From positions 310,001 to 374,000 of the forward strand of contig JANFOG010000017.1 of NCBI GenBank assembly GCA_024336345.1: DNA of 64,000 bases, read 5' to 3'. The stretch is from Mariannaea sp. PMI_226. Its lineage: Eukaryota > Ascomycota > Sordariomycetes > Hypocreales > Nectriaceae. Positions 9,820 to 20,740 of the stretch are shown here, piece after piece. The stretch's first letter is position 1. Every line of letters starts with the position of its first letter. Both the position numbers and the translations under genes were made by a program. The notes below the pieces were generated by a model. The model was given only the letters and a program-made list of their open reading frames with translations. It ran no database searches and had not been told where the DNA came from.

Positions 9820-11230
9820 GGCGATATCCTCACCGTTCCAGCAGGCTCGATGTGACCGCTATTTGACACGTATATTGTGGTAAATCCTACTCGAACGCAG
9901 CAGACTTGCGCAAGTACATGAGAAAGAAGTGCACCGGCAGAAACTTGACAGTAATCTTCGAGACGCAAGGGAAATGGAGTTCTCCCACTCCTAGCTGGAT
10001 TCTCATTCATCGCACGGGGACTCCCATCATTGGTCGAGAGCCCAAACAACATCGGGCGAAACGGGGATGTGAAATGAAAAGAGGAAATAGGGATGGCACC
10101 TTCCCAAAAGGTCGCGCGGACCTGTGATGCCAGTCAAGTGATCACTCTCGCTTGAAGCATGTTAAAGAATACAGTACAATTACAATTAGAGTTTATCACT
10201 GTACACTCGGTGACTTATGGCCCAAAGAAAACTAGTTACAGACTCATACATACATTGCTCAATTTTGTGTCCTTGTGTTCTCAAGCCCATATTGTGTCGT
10301 ACATTGCCTAAATTGTACCTGCATTTTCTTAAGCCCATACTATACTTTGCCATACAGGACCCAAATTTTGCCCTTTCTTCTGAGGCCCATGCTGAATCTG
10401 CTCTTTTTTTTCCCGCTCAGTCATTGGCTAGCGGGTTCCCTTGGTTTCGGTGTGTTATGAGCAAACTAGCTTGCAGCCAATTCTTCAAGGGTTCAGTGGT
10501 TTGCATAGCCTAAGGTATGCGATGCTTTTTAATTGCTCAATATCCCCTAAGGCCAGTTTCATTTGCTGTCCCAGTCCCCGATCCTGACCTGACTAGAGGA
10601 AACATCAAAATTCTCATGGAAAATATGATGGATCTGAAATATACTCAAGAAGATGTTTCCTTTTAGAAATCGCTACACCAGTGTGATGGCTGTGATGGCG
10701 CACCCTCCCGTACAGGCGTCAACGAATTGGCGCCAACAACCCACGAGGAAGATGGGGCTCATTGTAAGCTTGGTTAAGAGAAGTTTGTGAATAAGCTACT
10801 GACTTTGGTCAATAGACCTCGTTGCCCCTCCCGCATATACGTTTTATGTCGAGTCTGATAACATACAAGGCTCGGCAGGCAGCGGAGGTCTGTGTGCCCT
10901 CAAGGACTAACAAAAGGATGAATAGGGCGATGCGCGCGGAGGAAATGGTGGCTCGACTTAGTATAAAAGCTTATAGGCAGGCCCACGGAATTGTTTCGTG
11001 TCGCCGACGGACTCGTGTCTAATTATCTACTATTCTGAGACCCGTCATATTATTGTCCTAGGACTTCAGTTATTCGCTTAGCGCTGGAGTTATCTCCTTT
11101 ACCCTCTTGGTAGCTCCTTTCTGCTGTCCTTTACGCTTCTCGACGCGAGCGAGGCACGTAAAACGGCAATGATACACTTCACTCAAACACACTACAAATC
11201 CAGCTCCAAGAGCATTTCTCCTATATCTTT
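9820..11230. other. Gene-free stretch, unrecognised
   Basis: Only short frames without family resemblance occur. From 10250 to 10430 there is a loose repeat of the phrase AAGCCCATA with pyrimidine-rich spacers. I cannot assign any part. Confidence 0.4.
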
Positions 11231-12140
11231 AACCAGGGGAACTGGCCTTCATATTGATCGGTCATTGCTTCGGAGAGAATCGATCGGATATCATCGCTCC
11301 TCTTGGGCAGTATTCTGTCAACAATGTCTCTAGAATAGGTAGGCGGCCGTGCGTCATCGGGTGAAATCTCGTACTCGACGAACCTTTGGAGTGAGTCATC
11401 TGGCAGGCCGTGTCGGATCTCTGGCTCGGCGCGAGTGACGACAAGAAGGCGAGTCTTCGTCCCAACAACCGCGTCCCTAATTGTGTGGAGGAATATGGTG
11501 ACGGGCGTGTTGCTGTTGCCTACATGGGTGCATTCGTCTAGACTGTCAACAACGAATGTATAGCCAGGAAAAAATTGGAGGAGCTGTTTGTGAAGAGCAT
11601 TTCGGCGTTTGCAGGAGTCGGTCTGGATTCGAATCAGCCTCCCATTTCTGGCGGACGAGCGCGAACACGCCCTCGTGCTGCGACACGACTAAGAATACAT
11701 GATCGCACGGCCTCGAAAGGGTCTTTGTGGCTTTCCAGGTCGGATGAGAAGAAGAAGTGGGCGATAGCTGTCTCAAGCGTGGACGAGAGTTGTTCTACCA
11801 CCTGCGCACATATAATCCTCATGCCGAAGCCCACGGGCCTGTTGACCCACAGCAACTTTGCCTCTTGGTCAAGCCAGTCCTGGAATGCGGGGCCGGTAGA
11901 AGATCCAATTGCAAGTGCCGACGAGCCTCCTTCGGAGAGCCATGGCAGCGTTCGTTCGTTTGAGGAACAGCTGCCGAGCCAGGAGTGGAGTTTCCGTCGC
12001 GTCTCTGCGCCGTTACTGTAGCTTGGCACTAGACACTTGGGGCGGCGCATTACCTCGATCCGCTACAGCCCCAGAGGGCCAAGCATGGTCTCTGCACAAC
12101 CGCGACAGGCAATGCAGAGGCAATTCAACAGCGAGCTTGC
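11231..12140 (-). pseudogene. NACHT-domain (NLR-type) gene relic
   Basis: Minus-strand frames carry the usual fungal NACHT order. First comes RRKLHSWLGSCSS, a linker typical just before the NTPase. Then KLLWVNRPVGFGMR stands where the P-loop (GxxGxGKT/S) should be, with its Gly-Lys-Thr lost. AHFFFSSDLE follows, then in another frame FVVDSLDEC (Walker B), TKTRLLVVTRAEPEIRH (sensor region), FVEYEIS and finally GQFPWLKI followed by a stop. Such proteins are ATP- or GTP-binding switches in fungal non-self recognition. Several frame changes, the eroded P-loop and the missing effector and repeat domains show it is dead. Confidence 0.72.
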
Positions 12141-12472
12141 AACCGTGAGTACAAAAATTTGTCAATGTCAGCAATGTCGACAAGGATACTTCCTCGCCCC
12201 TTCGTGACGTAGAATTTTTTTGTTTCTTTTTCTTCTTTTCAGAGAGTGTTGCACAGGTAAGTTTCTCTGCCCCCACCATCATGACGTGTTCTGTCTCAGA
12301 GCTCAGCTCGCAGTGACCCCGATCGGCACAATCAAGCGCTTTTCTCTCAATCGAGCTAGGACAGCCGTGGTTGGATAGCTCATGAATTTAAATTTTAAAC
12401 TTCGCGATTGGGTTGACTGTTCACCGTCGCGAATCCATACCATCTCCTCCCAACCCGCGCCCCTCGCCTATC
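12141..12472. other. Spacer and likely promoter of the orphan gene
   Basis: No coding signal is recognised. A T/C-rich tract at about 12210-12240 and an AATTTAAATTTTAAA stretch near 12385-12400 lie upstream of the ATG at 12473 and could be core promoter sequence. Confidence 0.35.
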
Positions 12473-13339
12473 ATGGGTACCTACCACAGCATCTTACCCA
12501 GCTACCCCAGCAACCACAACTCGTACTGCAACAGCAGCTCCTCCTACAATAGCAACCTGCCCTTCAGCGACCAGCCTTTCGGCACTCAATCCTTCGGTAT
12601 TCCATCTTACGACATTGAACACCCTCCTGTCGGAGCCCCCCGTAGCAGCTTCATACAGCTACTCCCCACCTCCGACGAGAAGGCGCAGGCCCTAGCCGCC
12701 AACAAGTACCACAATGCCATCCGACAGATCGAGGCGAGCAACAAACTCCCCTGGGCCTACTTCCACCTCAGCAAGACGTCCTTCGACACCATGGACAGGA
12801 TGAGCAAGCTGCTGGATACCCTCTTTCGCATAGAGCAGAAATTCATGACCAACAGGAGTCCTATCCCGTGAGTGTTCGGTCCTCTAACCAACCCCCCTCC
12901 TTTGTTACAATATAATGAAGGAGCTTGACTTTTGAGCTGCGGTCTAAATCCTTTGTCAGGTCTTTCATGGATTACAACTATGATGCCAGAGAGGCGAACC
13001 GAACTGCCTGGCTCCCAGACCACACCTTGATACCCCTGCGCGATCTGCGCGGTCAGGTGATTAAAGGGTGTCCCAAGATGGTCCGCGAGCTCTTAGAAGT
13101 TTCTGGTAAGTTACTCTTGTCTTTTTATTTATTTAGGTTTTCATTTTCATTTTTTCCTAGGATAGAATGTTGATTCGTGCGCGGCAGACGAGGATTGCAA
13201 CTGGCTCCTCGACCGGATTGGCTTCGAAGTCTATGGCACTACAGTCGAAAAGCGCCACCGCCTCAAGCTGGCTTTTGGCATCATCATGACTAGCATTGTG
13301 GAAGACAGTCTTGGAGTCTTGTCGAGGAAGGGGATGTGA
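12473..13339 (+). CDS. Hypothetical protein, three exons, unknown family
   Basis: Exons 12473-12867, 12960-13105 and 13188-13339 give 693 nt and 230 residues. Introns are GT-AG (GTGAGT...GTCAG and GTAAGT...GGCAG) and keep frame throughout, which supports a real gene. The first 60 residues are rich in Ser, Tyr, Asn and Pro and probably disordered. The rest looks folded, with LLPTSDEKAQALAANKYHNA, a helical stretch around MSKLLDTLFRIEQKFM, and SFMDYNYDAREANRTAWLPD. The C-terminal part, including DEDCNWLLDRIGFEV and the end ...VLSRKGM, is mixed. I see no signal peptide or membrane segment and do not recognise a domain. The upstream neighbour is the NACHT relic, downstream an F-box-like relic. 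Confidence 0.6.
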
Positions 13340-13800
13340 TCCAGCCGCTCGTCAATAGGACATAACCCATCAGTCTCAAGAATATTATTGAATCCTTCCA
13401 CCACGGCGAACTTTTAAGGCTCCCCACTGCAGCGCCCTCTCTACCACTTCACACAAGCAAGCATTACTTGACGGCAGTCTTTGCCAGGTATCCTCCACTA
13501 TGATTTGAAACGACCAATCAATAAGTATTTAATCATGTTTATAGGTTACCCTCATTTATACTTGAAAAGGAGGTGTTATTACGCGTCGGACCCAAAGAGC
13601 TTGCGCATTAGTTTAGATGAACTAATGTCTTGTGATAGATCAAGCCCGGCCTTGGAGTTTGGTTACTATGAACTGGTGACGCTTGCGAGACTATTGCTGG
13701 CTTTGATTTATTTGACTGCTGTATCCACAATACTAAAATTTCAAACCCAAATTCTCTAGTCTTCAAATGACGCGGATCAAATTCTAACTTACTGCCTAAT
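13340..13800. other. 3' spacer, unrecognised
   Basis: A few short frames are present but none resembles a known family. Confidence 0.35.
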
Positions 13801-14019
13801 TTTTGTTCAGCCGTGAGCAAAGCTTCAAGCGTGAGGTCATTTGAGGCCCGAGGTGCCTTGAGGCTGCATGTGGCGAAGGTTGGGGCACAACTTGAAGAGG
13901 CGGGTTACAGCCTCGTCCGTGAGTGGTTGAGCCGAGTTCATGTCACCGTAAATGACACCATCGAAACGGAAATTGAAGTGCGTCAGACTACGACATAGAC
14001 GAGGTTCAATTGAGGTCAA
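13801..14019 (-). pseudogene. F-box/leucine-rich-repeat-like relic
   Basis: The minus strand reads LTHFNFRFDG ... LTDEAVTRLFKLCPNLRHMQ followed by PQGTSGLK, then after a frame change DLTLEALLTA. This matches the leucine-rich tail of fungal F-box proteins, where a buried asparagine and TDEAVxRL recur. The frame break after GTSGL and the absence of an F-box upstream mark it as a fragment. Assignment is from pattern only. Confidence 0.4.
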
Positions 14020-14819
14020 TTCGTCTATATGTTGGCTACTTTGACAATCAGTACAAGTAGCAGGTCGGCTGTGGACAGAATATTGGGGAGTGAATCATAG
14101 TCTTTCAGAACGGAGGCAGAGCCTTAACCTCCTCCCGCCCCCTATTCACCGGTGTGGAATTAATCTGGCGCGCTAAATCGGCTCCTTCGACTGCAAGCCC
14201 TGCCGAGGCTGCCGAAAATTCGCAAGCCTCTTCTAATTCTCGGATTGCGTGTGTTGCTGTAGCCTCGGCTGCTACTCGCGTGTCCTCAGCCTCGCTAGCT
14301 GCGCATGCTGGAGTCTCTCTCGTCGAGTTGGTGTCGCGTTCTTCAGCGACAGCCGAGCTTTGAGTCTGATAACTGGGGTGAATCTGAACCCTAGAAGGGC
14401 TTCAGGTACGTGAACTATTCATGTCTTCTTCCTATGCGAGTTCTTTATTCCATCCGAGGGTGCTTATTTTGTTGAAGATGTGACTCTCTTTTTGCTTGCG
14501 TCGAGGTAAAGGTTGAAAAGACTGGCCTGAAACTGGCCCAGCGAATTGCATTACGCTGTTGCCTGCAGACATCTTCTTCGCCCTAACAGCTCCCCTAGTC
14601 GTACAAACGAGATCTATTGGCCGTCATTACCCATGGTCATGTTTTCAACCACGCATGTTTTGCTGGAATATGCACATCGGGGTACATTACCACAGCTCAC
14701 CTGAGGTTGGTTCATCTTGTGGCACACCTCCCCTGGAGACTTTCTCTCAATCAGTGCGATAGGGAATTGTTCGCGCAGGCAACCACCGTGCACAAGAAGC
14801 GGGCTCATATTCATTGCTT
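14020..14819. other. Spacer, no supported gene
   Basis: Between about 14100 and 14363 the minus strand is open and Ala/Glu-rich (REELEEACEFSAASA-like composition), which could be the degraded remainder of the neighbouring relic. Nothing is firm. Confidence 0.3.
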
Positions 14820-15960
14820 TCAAGAATTCGTATGAGGAAGGGTTGTCACGATGATTTGGTGAAAGTAGATGTACTTCGGATATGGGGGCAGCCGACGATT
14901 TGGAGCAGCCGACAATTGGAAATAGAAGAGTAGGGCCGGAGTCCTATCCCGAGGAAGTCTCACTCTTGTCGGGTCATCGAAAACCCATCCTTCGCAGAAC
15001 GACAAGATACGCTGAAGAGGATCAGCTTTCGTTCCGTGCATGTTGCGGAAATGTCTTTCTATTCCTTTACCTGGTTGCATGGCAGCTTGCCAAACCAGAC
15101 AAATCAGAATGTTTTGCTCATGCAAAATACAGACCAGGTTTTCCAGGCGTAGACTGCTCCCTGCCTGGTTGGGTCGGGTATTTGATGAAATCGTGTCACT
15201 CAATGCCAGCGGATATGTCCCGCTGTCCACTTCCTGACGCGATCCTGTCATTAGTGCTTGCCCCTGCTGCCTGTCAAACAAGCCAGCCCCAGCTAATTTT
15301 CGACTCTTGAGATGGCAGGAATCGCTTAAGCTATCTGTTTCTTCAATGAATTGTATCAACCTTCGTTTACCTCTGTTTTTCTGTTGCTGTTCTGATGGCA
15401 AAATCGATCGGGATGGTGGGGTATTGCCTTGCTGGCCTGCTTGATGAATTCGTGCCCAGCGAGTTGATGCCCACTCGTATGCCCGTAGAAGCGCCGGTTG
15501 GAGTTAATGTGGAAACGCCCCATCCAGGCCGTAGGTGATACCACGCTGCAACGGACGGTGGCCGCCTTGCCATGGGAGGGCAACATTTAAATCGGCTCTG
15601 GAACTGGTATCGTCATAACAATTGAATGGTGAGTGGACTTCACGAACATGTTTCTCAGTAATCCTAATTGCAATCTGGCGATAAAGCTGCGCATTCACCG
15701 GAAATCCCCATAGCTCTAACGTTGCTCTTTTTAGAATCGACGTGAGACGTGACGGCTTCCATGCGTCGTTGTTAGAGTGAAATAGAAGCAGACTTTGCCT
15801 CGGTGGATGGTTTCCGTAAAAGTGGCCATGTCGTTCTCGCCGGAGCATGTCAGCCAGACGCCTAATACAAGCCAGATACCTGCACATGATAAGCCCCAGC
15901 CCTGCAGGCAGGAATCGCGCGACGTAGAACTCCCGATTTGTTTGGCGCTTCGCCTTGTGG
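14820..15960 (-). pseudogene. Helicase C-terminal plus DUF3505 relic, truncated by the Ginger element
   Basis: Reading leftwards from the transposon edge at 15975, the minus strand shows REFYVARFLPAGLG, SPFN-type segments and WKPSRLTSILKRATLELWG, then YRQIAIRITEKHV and YGLDGAFPH. This is the C-terminal pattern of the large fungal helicase-like proteins that end in a DUF3505 zinc region. After a stop (15504-15506) and a frame change come LRLENLVCILHEQNILICLV, GKGIERHFRNMHG and ILSFCEGWVFDDPT, the DUF3505 finger. The second Cys of the C-x2-C pair is lost (CLVW) while the His pair remains. The 5' end of the protein is absent at the Ginger insertion and does not resume beyond 18046. Confidence 0.6.
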
Positions 15961-15974
15961 TGACGTATAACATA

Positions 15975-18045
15975 TGTTCCGGGCCAGTGACGAATAAGTG
16001 TGATTCGCGAATGGCCCGGTCCATTCGCGAAGGGCCCGGGCCAGTGACGAATATCCACATCCGCCACTGGCCCGGTCCAGTCGCGAATACGAGATGAGTT
16101 CCCTGATTGAGCTTCTGCTTCTCTACTTCCTTCACTTCCCGCCTATTATGCCACCAGAATGCCCACCAAATGCCATAATGGAGCCATCAATTGCCCTGGT
16201 TAATCCATTTCCAAATGATGTGCGCTGTGCATTTCAATCCTACATTGAAAGCCCAACATACACTAATAGAGAGCGCATTGAATACACCAAATGGCGGGAG
16301 TTGCATATTCTACTTGATAATCCCGACCGAAAACCACGGAATCAAGCTGAATCTCGACTGAAGCACCGAGCTTACTCTGAATTTGAACTTGTCAATAACC
16401 GGCTACATCGCAAGCCAGATTCTAAACATCCAGAATCACGATACGTGGTGCCCGAAAATGAAGCATTTGATACAATTGCCAACCAACATTTACAGCTACT
16501 TCATGCTGGGAAGAACTAGACCTCGGCAGCGGTGCAGGAAAAGTTTTATGGCATCACGCGTGCAGATGTTGAATTTGTCATTCAACGCTGCAAGAACTGC
16601 GCACTTAATCGACCGGCTGCGACGAAGGCTCCATTAGTTCCCATTGTTACTAGCCGAGCTTGGGAGCGTGTTCAAGCTGATCTGATCGATATGCGCCATG
16701 AACCGTCAGGTCAATATAAGTGGATTCTACATATTAAGGATCACTTTTCCAAATATACCCAGCTATATCCATTGAAAAGCAAGCACGCAGACCCAATTGC
16801 GGAAGCGTTTACTTGTTTCATCGCCGCCTTCCTACCTCCAAAGATTGTCCAAACCGATAATGGCAAAGAGTTTAAAGGAGCCTTGTTAATCTTGTTACGC
16901 AAGTATGGGATCCAGATCATTAACGGAGCGCCAAGGTCACCCCAAACCCAAGGCTTGGTTGAGCAAGCCAATGGAGTTGTAGAAGCGAAGCTCCGAGCTT
17001 GGAAAATGGATAACGGGTCTACTGAGTGGGCCAATGGAATTATGGAAGTTACACTGGCAATGAACACCCAGAAGCACTCTACTATTGGCTTTGCTCCTGT
17101 AGAGTTGCTCTTTAGGGACCGCGCTCCCTACACTGACTGGCTAAATCAGCAAAAGCGATTAGACCCTGCTGTCGGCGTCCCCCAAGAGGATTCTGCCCAA
17201 GCTCCAATCTATACCCTTAGCCCCGGCACTCGTGCTTCAAGTCCAACAATCAATATTGGCATTAGCCCAGGCAGTTCGCAGATTAGTATGCTTATCACCC
17301 CAGAACCTGGGGTAGGGTCAGAAATCAACGTGCGAATCTCGCCATCAATCCATAGCTCTCCAACTCACAAGTCAGAGAAGGAGCAGCGGGTATCAGAGCC
17401 TACAGATCAGGTAATTACAAAAGCCCGGAACGCAACCCAGAGATCAAAGCTTCGGATGATGCAGAAGTACTCTAAACGGCACACAATCCAGCACTTTAAT
17501 ATCGGAGACGTTGTCTCTATCAAGGTTCCTAGAGAAGATCGCACCTCCACGGACAACCGGCGACTATTTGGGCGTATTCTAGAAGAGCCCTACGCCAATA
17601 GATACAGGATTTTGACAGCTTCGGGAGTTATTAAGCGATTAGTACCGACTAAGGGATTAAGTGCAGTGAACGAGTCTCTCTGGCCAGATATCACTATTCC
17701 AATGACTACAAAGGAGATTACACTTACAGAAGCAGCTAGGAATGCTTCCACTAGTGCACGGGTAGGAGTGTCGTGTCAGTGTAAAGGAGAGTGCAATACC
17801 AAGAGGTGCAGGTGCCTCAAGGAAGATAAAGAGTGTACAGTTCATTGCCATAGGGATGATCATAACTGTGGAAATCAATCAAGGTTGGCAATTGGGGCTG
17901 AATTGGCGTTAGTTGAGCGACCGAAGAGAAAGCGGGCGAGGGCAGACACAGTAGGAAACAGCAATTAGATCATTTTGGGTGCTCCGTATTCGCGACTGGA
18001 CCGGGCCATTCGCGAATCACACTTATTCGTCACTGGCCCGGAACA
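15975..18045 (+). mobile_element. Ginger/KRBA2-type integrase DNA transposon, copy 1
   Basis: The element begins TGTTCCGGGCCAGTGACGAA and ends with its inverted repeat (...TCACTGGCCCGGAACA), 2071 bp. The left terminal inverted repeat is about 118 bp and full of GGCCCGG and TTCGCGAA units. The right one lacks 56 bp relative to copy 2, exactly the segment between two GGCCCGGTCCA direct repeats. Copy 2 lies inverted at 61079-63205. No perfect target duplication is visible here. The termini and a cellular-type integrase suggest the Ginger superfamily. Confidence 0.8.
16094..17968 (+). pseudogene. Integrase of the Ginger element, split by an in-frame TAG
   Basis: An ATG at 16094 opens a frame interrupted only by TAG at 16517-16519, after which the same frame runs to 17968. 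The stop falls inside the N-terminal HHCC zinc finger, between QHLQLLH and CKNC. The catalytic core is complete: Asp in VQADLIDMRHE, Asp in VQTDNGKEFKG and Glu in GLVEQANG, with 34 residues between the last two. A basic linker, an SH3-like region (VSIKVPREDRTSTDNRRLFG) and a Cys-rich tail (CQCKGEC, RCRCL, CTVHCHRDDHNC) follow. Integrases of this class insert DNA by strand transfer in the nucleus. The same stop occurs in copy 2, so it is either read through or was fixed in the source copy. I see no intron that would remove it and keep the zinc finger. Confidence 0.78.
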
Positions 18046-18404
18046 CATGAAAAAAAAAATAGTAGCCTTATGGCAATACCCACTAAGGCCCCTATATCCT
18101 CAGTGGCAATAGGTATGGCTTGGAAAGTAGATAGTGGTCTGTAATAATAATACTATCATAACACTATTTCAGACGGCGGTACAGGACAATTCATTTTTAA
18201 AAAATGTTCCTTGACATGAATTCATCATCAAAGGTTCAATTGACAGTTGAACAAAGCCATGTCCCTCCGCATTTGCGTCATAGCATTGGAAAAACCCTGT
18301 GGGAAAACCAATACCAAGGGAGTTGCGAGAGCACATCGTGAGTGGCTACTAAAAAGAAATGCAACATTGAAACAGCAGTCGAAAGTTCCACCTTACACTC
18401 GCTG
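18046..18404. other. Spacer right of the transposon
   Basis: It begins with a poly-A run directly at the element edge. The helicase relic seen left of the element does not continue here. No gene is recognised. Confidence 0.4.
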
Positions 18405-18476
18405 CATGGACAACGAGTCAACTAATGAAACGGTTCATCAGCTCACTGTGGCCAAGTCCAGAACGACAAACCGCCC
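18405..18476 (+). pseudogene. Inverted scrap of a dynamin-like gene
   Basis: The plus strand reads MDNESTNETVHQLTVAKS, closely matching DNESTNETADQLTMTKS encoded on the minus strand by the adjacent dynamin gene (about 19375-19430). The match is short and ends on both sides. It looks like a fragment of a paralogue or of an inverted local duplication. Confidence 0.5.
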
Positions 18477-18493
18477 ACAGTGCGCCGCTCACT

Positions 18494-20740
18494 CTAGGAA
18501 GGTTGCTTTTGTAGGTCTCGGAGACCCTGTTTCAGACCCTCAGCTATTTCCACGAGTTTGGATCTGCGCAGAGTCTCTTTCTCGGACTCCGATCCAATAC
18601 TCAACAGTGTCTCGTCGGACATTTGGGAAACAACAGTGGGACAAAATGCCGTTGGCAAAGCCGACATAATATGCCGCTCGATCACCTGCCGTGCAACGTT
18701 GTCGATGAATGTCTTCATTGCAACCTAAAGGGAGTGAGCGTGGATGCCTGAGTATAGGATATGATGCAAACCTTGTAATATGCGTTAAGCTCTATGTGAG
18801 CTTCGTTACAAGCTTGCTTATCCATGTTGACGGTAACCTTAGCTTGAAGCGCAGAGACAAATCTATCGATCTCGACAGGGTGATTGGAAATGTGAAGTTT
18901 GCCGTGCCAATCTTCTTCTGCAACACCGGCAACGACATCTTTCATTGCCAGTCTTTGGGAGTTCAATCTAGCCTTTTGAACATTATCAGTATAATAGTGA
19001 TTATATGTCAAAGGGCCTCGTTTCTCGTCTTGAATGAGTTTGTCGAGCTCATTGCAGGCTTTCTTCCTGACGCTTTGCAGCCATTCTTGCAGCATTTCTT
19101 TTACTTCTTGGCATAGCTGTTCTTCCTGACAAATTCTGTCGATGGCTTGGCGTACCCACACCGATACCATCTCCAGAACCTTCTCAAGATGAAGTTCCGC
19201 AATGGATGACCATGGCTTAGATTGTTCAAGGAACAACTCCCCTAGCAGGGCTGAATTGAAGTTTCCCGGAAGCTCTTTACCTTTCGTGCGGATGTATACC
19301 TTGAAGCATGACTTGTTAGCCATTCCCTGACATCAATCGTAATGGTATACGTACCTCCATGATCCAGTCCATCATATTCGATTTGGTCATAGTGAGTTGA
19401 TCAGCCGTTTCATTAGTTGACTCGTTATCCGATTCCCGAGAGTGAGATGGGGCTTTCAGCCGCATCTTCTCGCCTTTTGTCCGCATTTCTGTTGCAAAAG
19501 CCGTGTTGGCATGTTGGATTTGGGCACGCAATCTATAGCTTTCCCACCCACCGACGAGCTCCTGATCCATGCTGTGGTAGTTTCCATCGAGCGCGGCCTG
19601 TGTAACCTGGGAGAATTGCATACTGAGCCTTATCATGAAAGCACGGATATGTCCAATACTTGGACGAGGCTCCCCAAGTGCGTGGAGCTGCTTCTCAACA
19701 TCTGCCAATGATCGCTTCATCTCTTCCCTGACTTTGGGTAGCTCCCTATCGATGTGGGTATCAAGGAGATCCTGCAAGAAACATCGCAACTTCTCCGCTC
19801 CCACGCGTTCCAAGTCAAGACCCTGAGTTGCCCACAGAGGGGAGGAGAAGAACTGCAACTCACGCCTGGATCGCGTCTTCATGTCAATGCCTTCCGCAAG
19901 GTCCGAAGGACTCGGGTTCTTCACGAGAAAGAACCCAAGCTTGAGTTTGATATTGTCCATGTTTTTGGCCACAAGGGCGATCTTGCTCTCTGTGCCTTCA
20001 TTGATCAGGTCAGGCTTTGTAATGATACCAACAGTTCTTTGGCCGGCCGGATCGTATTGACGTGCAAGTTTGATGATCCCCTGGTTCGCGACATCATTGC
20101 TGGCCTGGAGAACCGCGAGAACAATCGTTCTGGAATTTTGGAGATACGAAATAACCATATCTCGAACAGCATCGACATCGTCCTCTGTCTGTTCTTCATT
20201 GGCAACAGATATAAGTCCTGGCAAATCCACGACGCTGAGATGTAGGCCTATGGGTCCAGAGATCTCAATGCGAAGCGCGTCTGAAGCGAAAGCGCGGCTG
20301 TCCCCATTATCTGCGAAGCCTCGGATTCCCATGAGCTTTGAGACATCGGCGATGATTGATGGTAGATCAGAAAGATCATCAACCTTTTTGTGATAGGACT
20401 TCAAGCTCTGTTGACTGACTTGAGAACGGGAGCTGTGAGGCCGAATGCTTGCAACAATGTTCTGGGGCGCATTGCTGTGCCTGAGGATGATTTCGGTAGG
20501 GAACCTCGTACAAAGGCCATCTTGCCGAGGGAAAGGAATTCCCGTTATGCCCTCCAAGACTGAGCTTTTCCCTGCTGATTGGTCTCCGCAGACCACTAGC
20601 TGAGGCAGAGACACCAGTTCTCCAACTCCATACGATCTAATATGCTCAATTTGATTGAGTCGATAAGAAGATTTGCTGGAGCGTAGAAAACTGAATGCTG
20701 CGTCGGGGGATTCGGACACACTCTGGGCGGAAATAGTCAT
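18494..20740 (-). CDS. Dynamin-family large GTPase
   Basis: Three exons (20740-19355, 19299-18772, 18724-18494) give 2145 nt and 714 residues, all in phase 0. The first intron (55 nt) has a GGCTAAC branch site and joins DWIME to VYIRTKGKELPGNF; the second is 47 nt. GTPase motifs are intact: G1 GDQSAGKSSV, the G2 Thr in TRFPTEI, G3 DLPGL, G4 TKPD and a G5-like VKNP. The stalk contains KELPGNFN, a usual dynamin/Mx landmark, and the last 150 residues form the GTPase effector helices. There is no PH or proline-rich domain, so it resembles the Mx/Vps1-like dynamins common in filamentous fungi, which form GTP-driven membrane-associated polymers. The specific role is unknown. The ATG at 20740 starts just before the conserved N-terminal helix. 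Confidence 0.9.
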
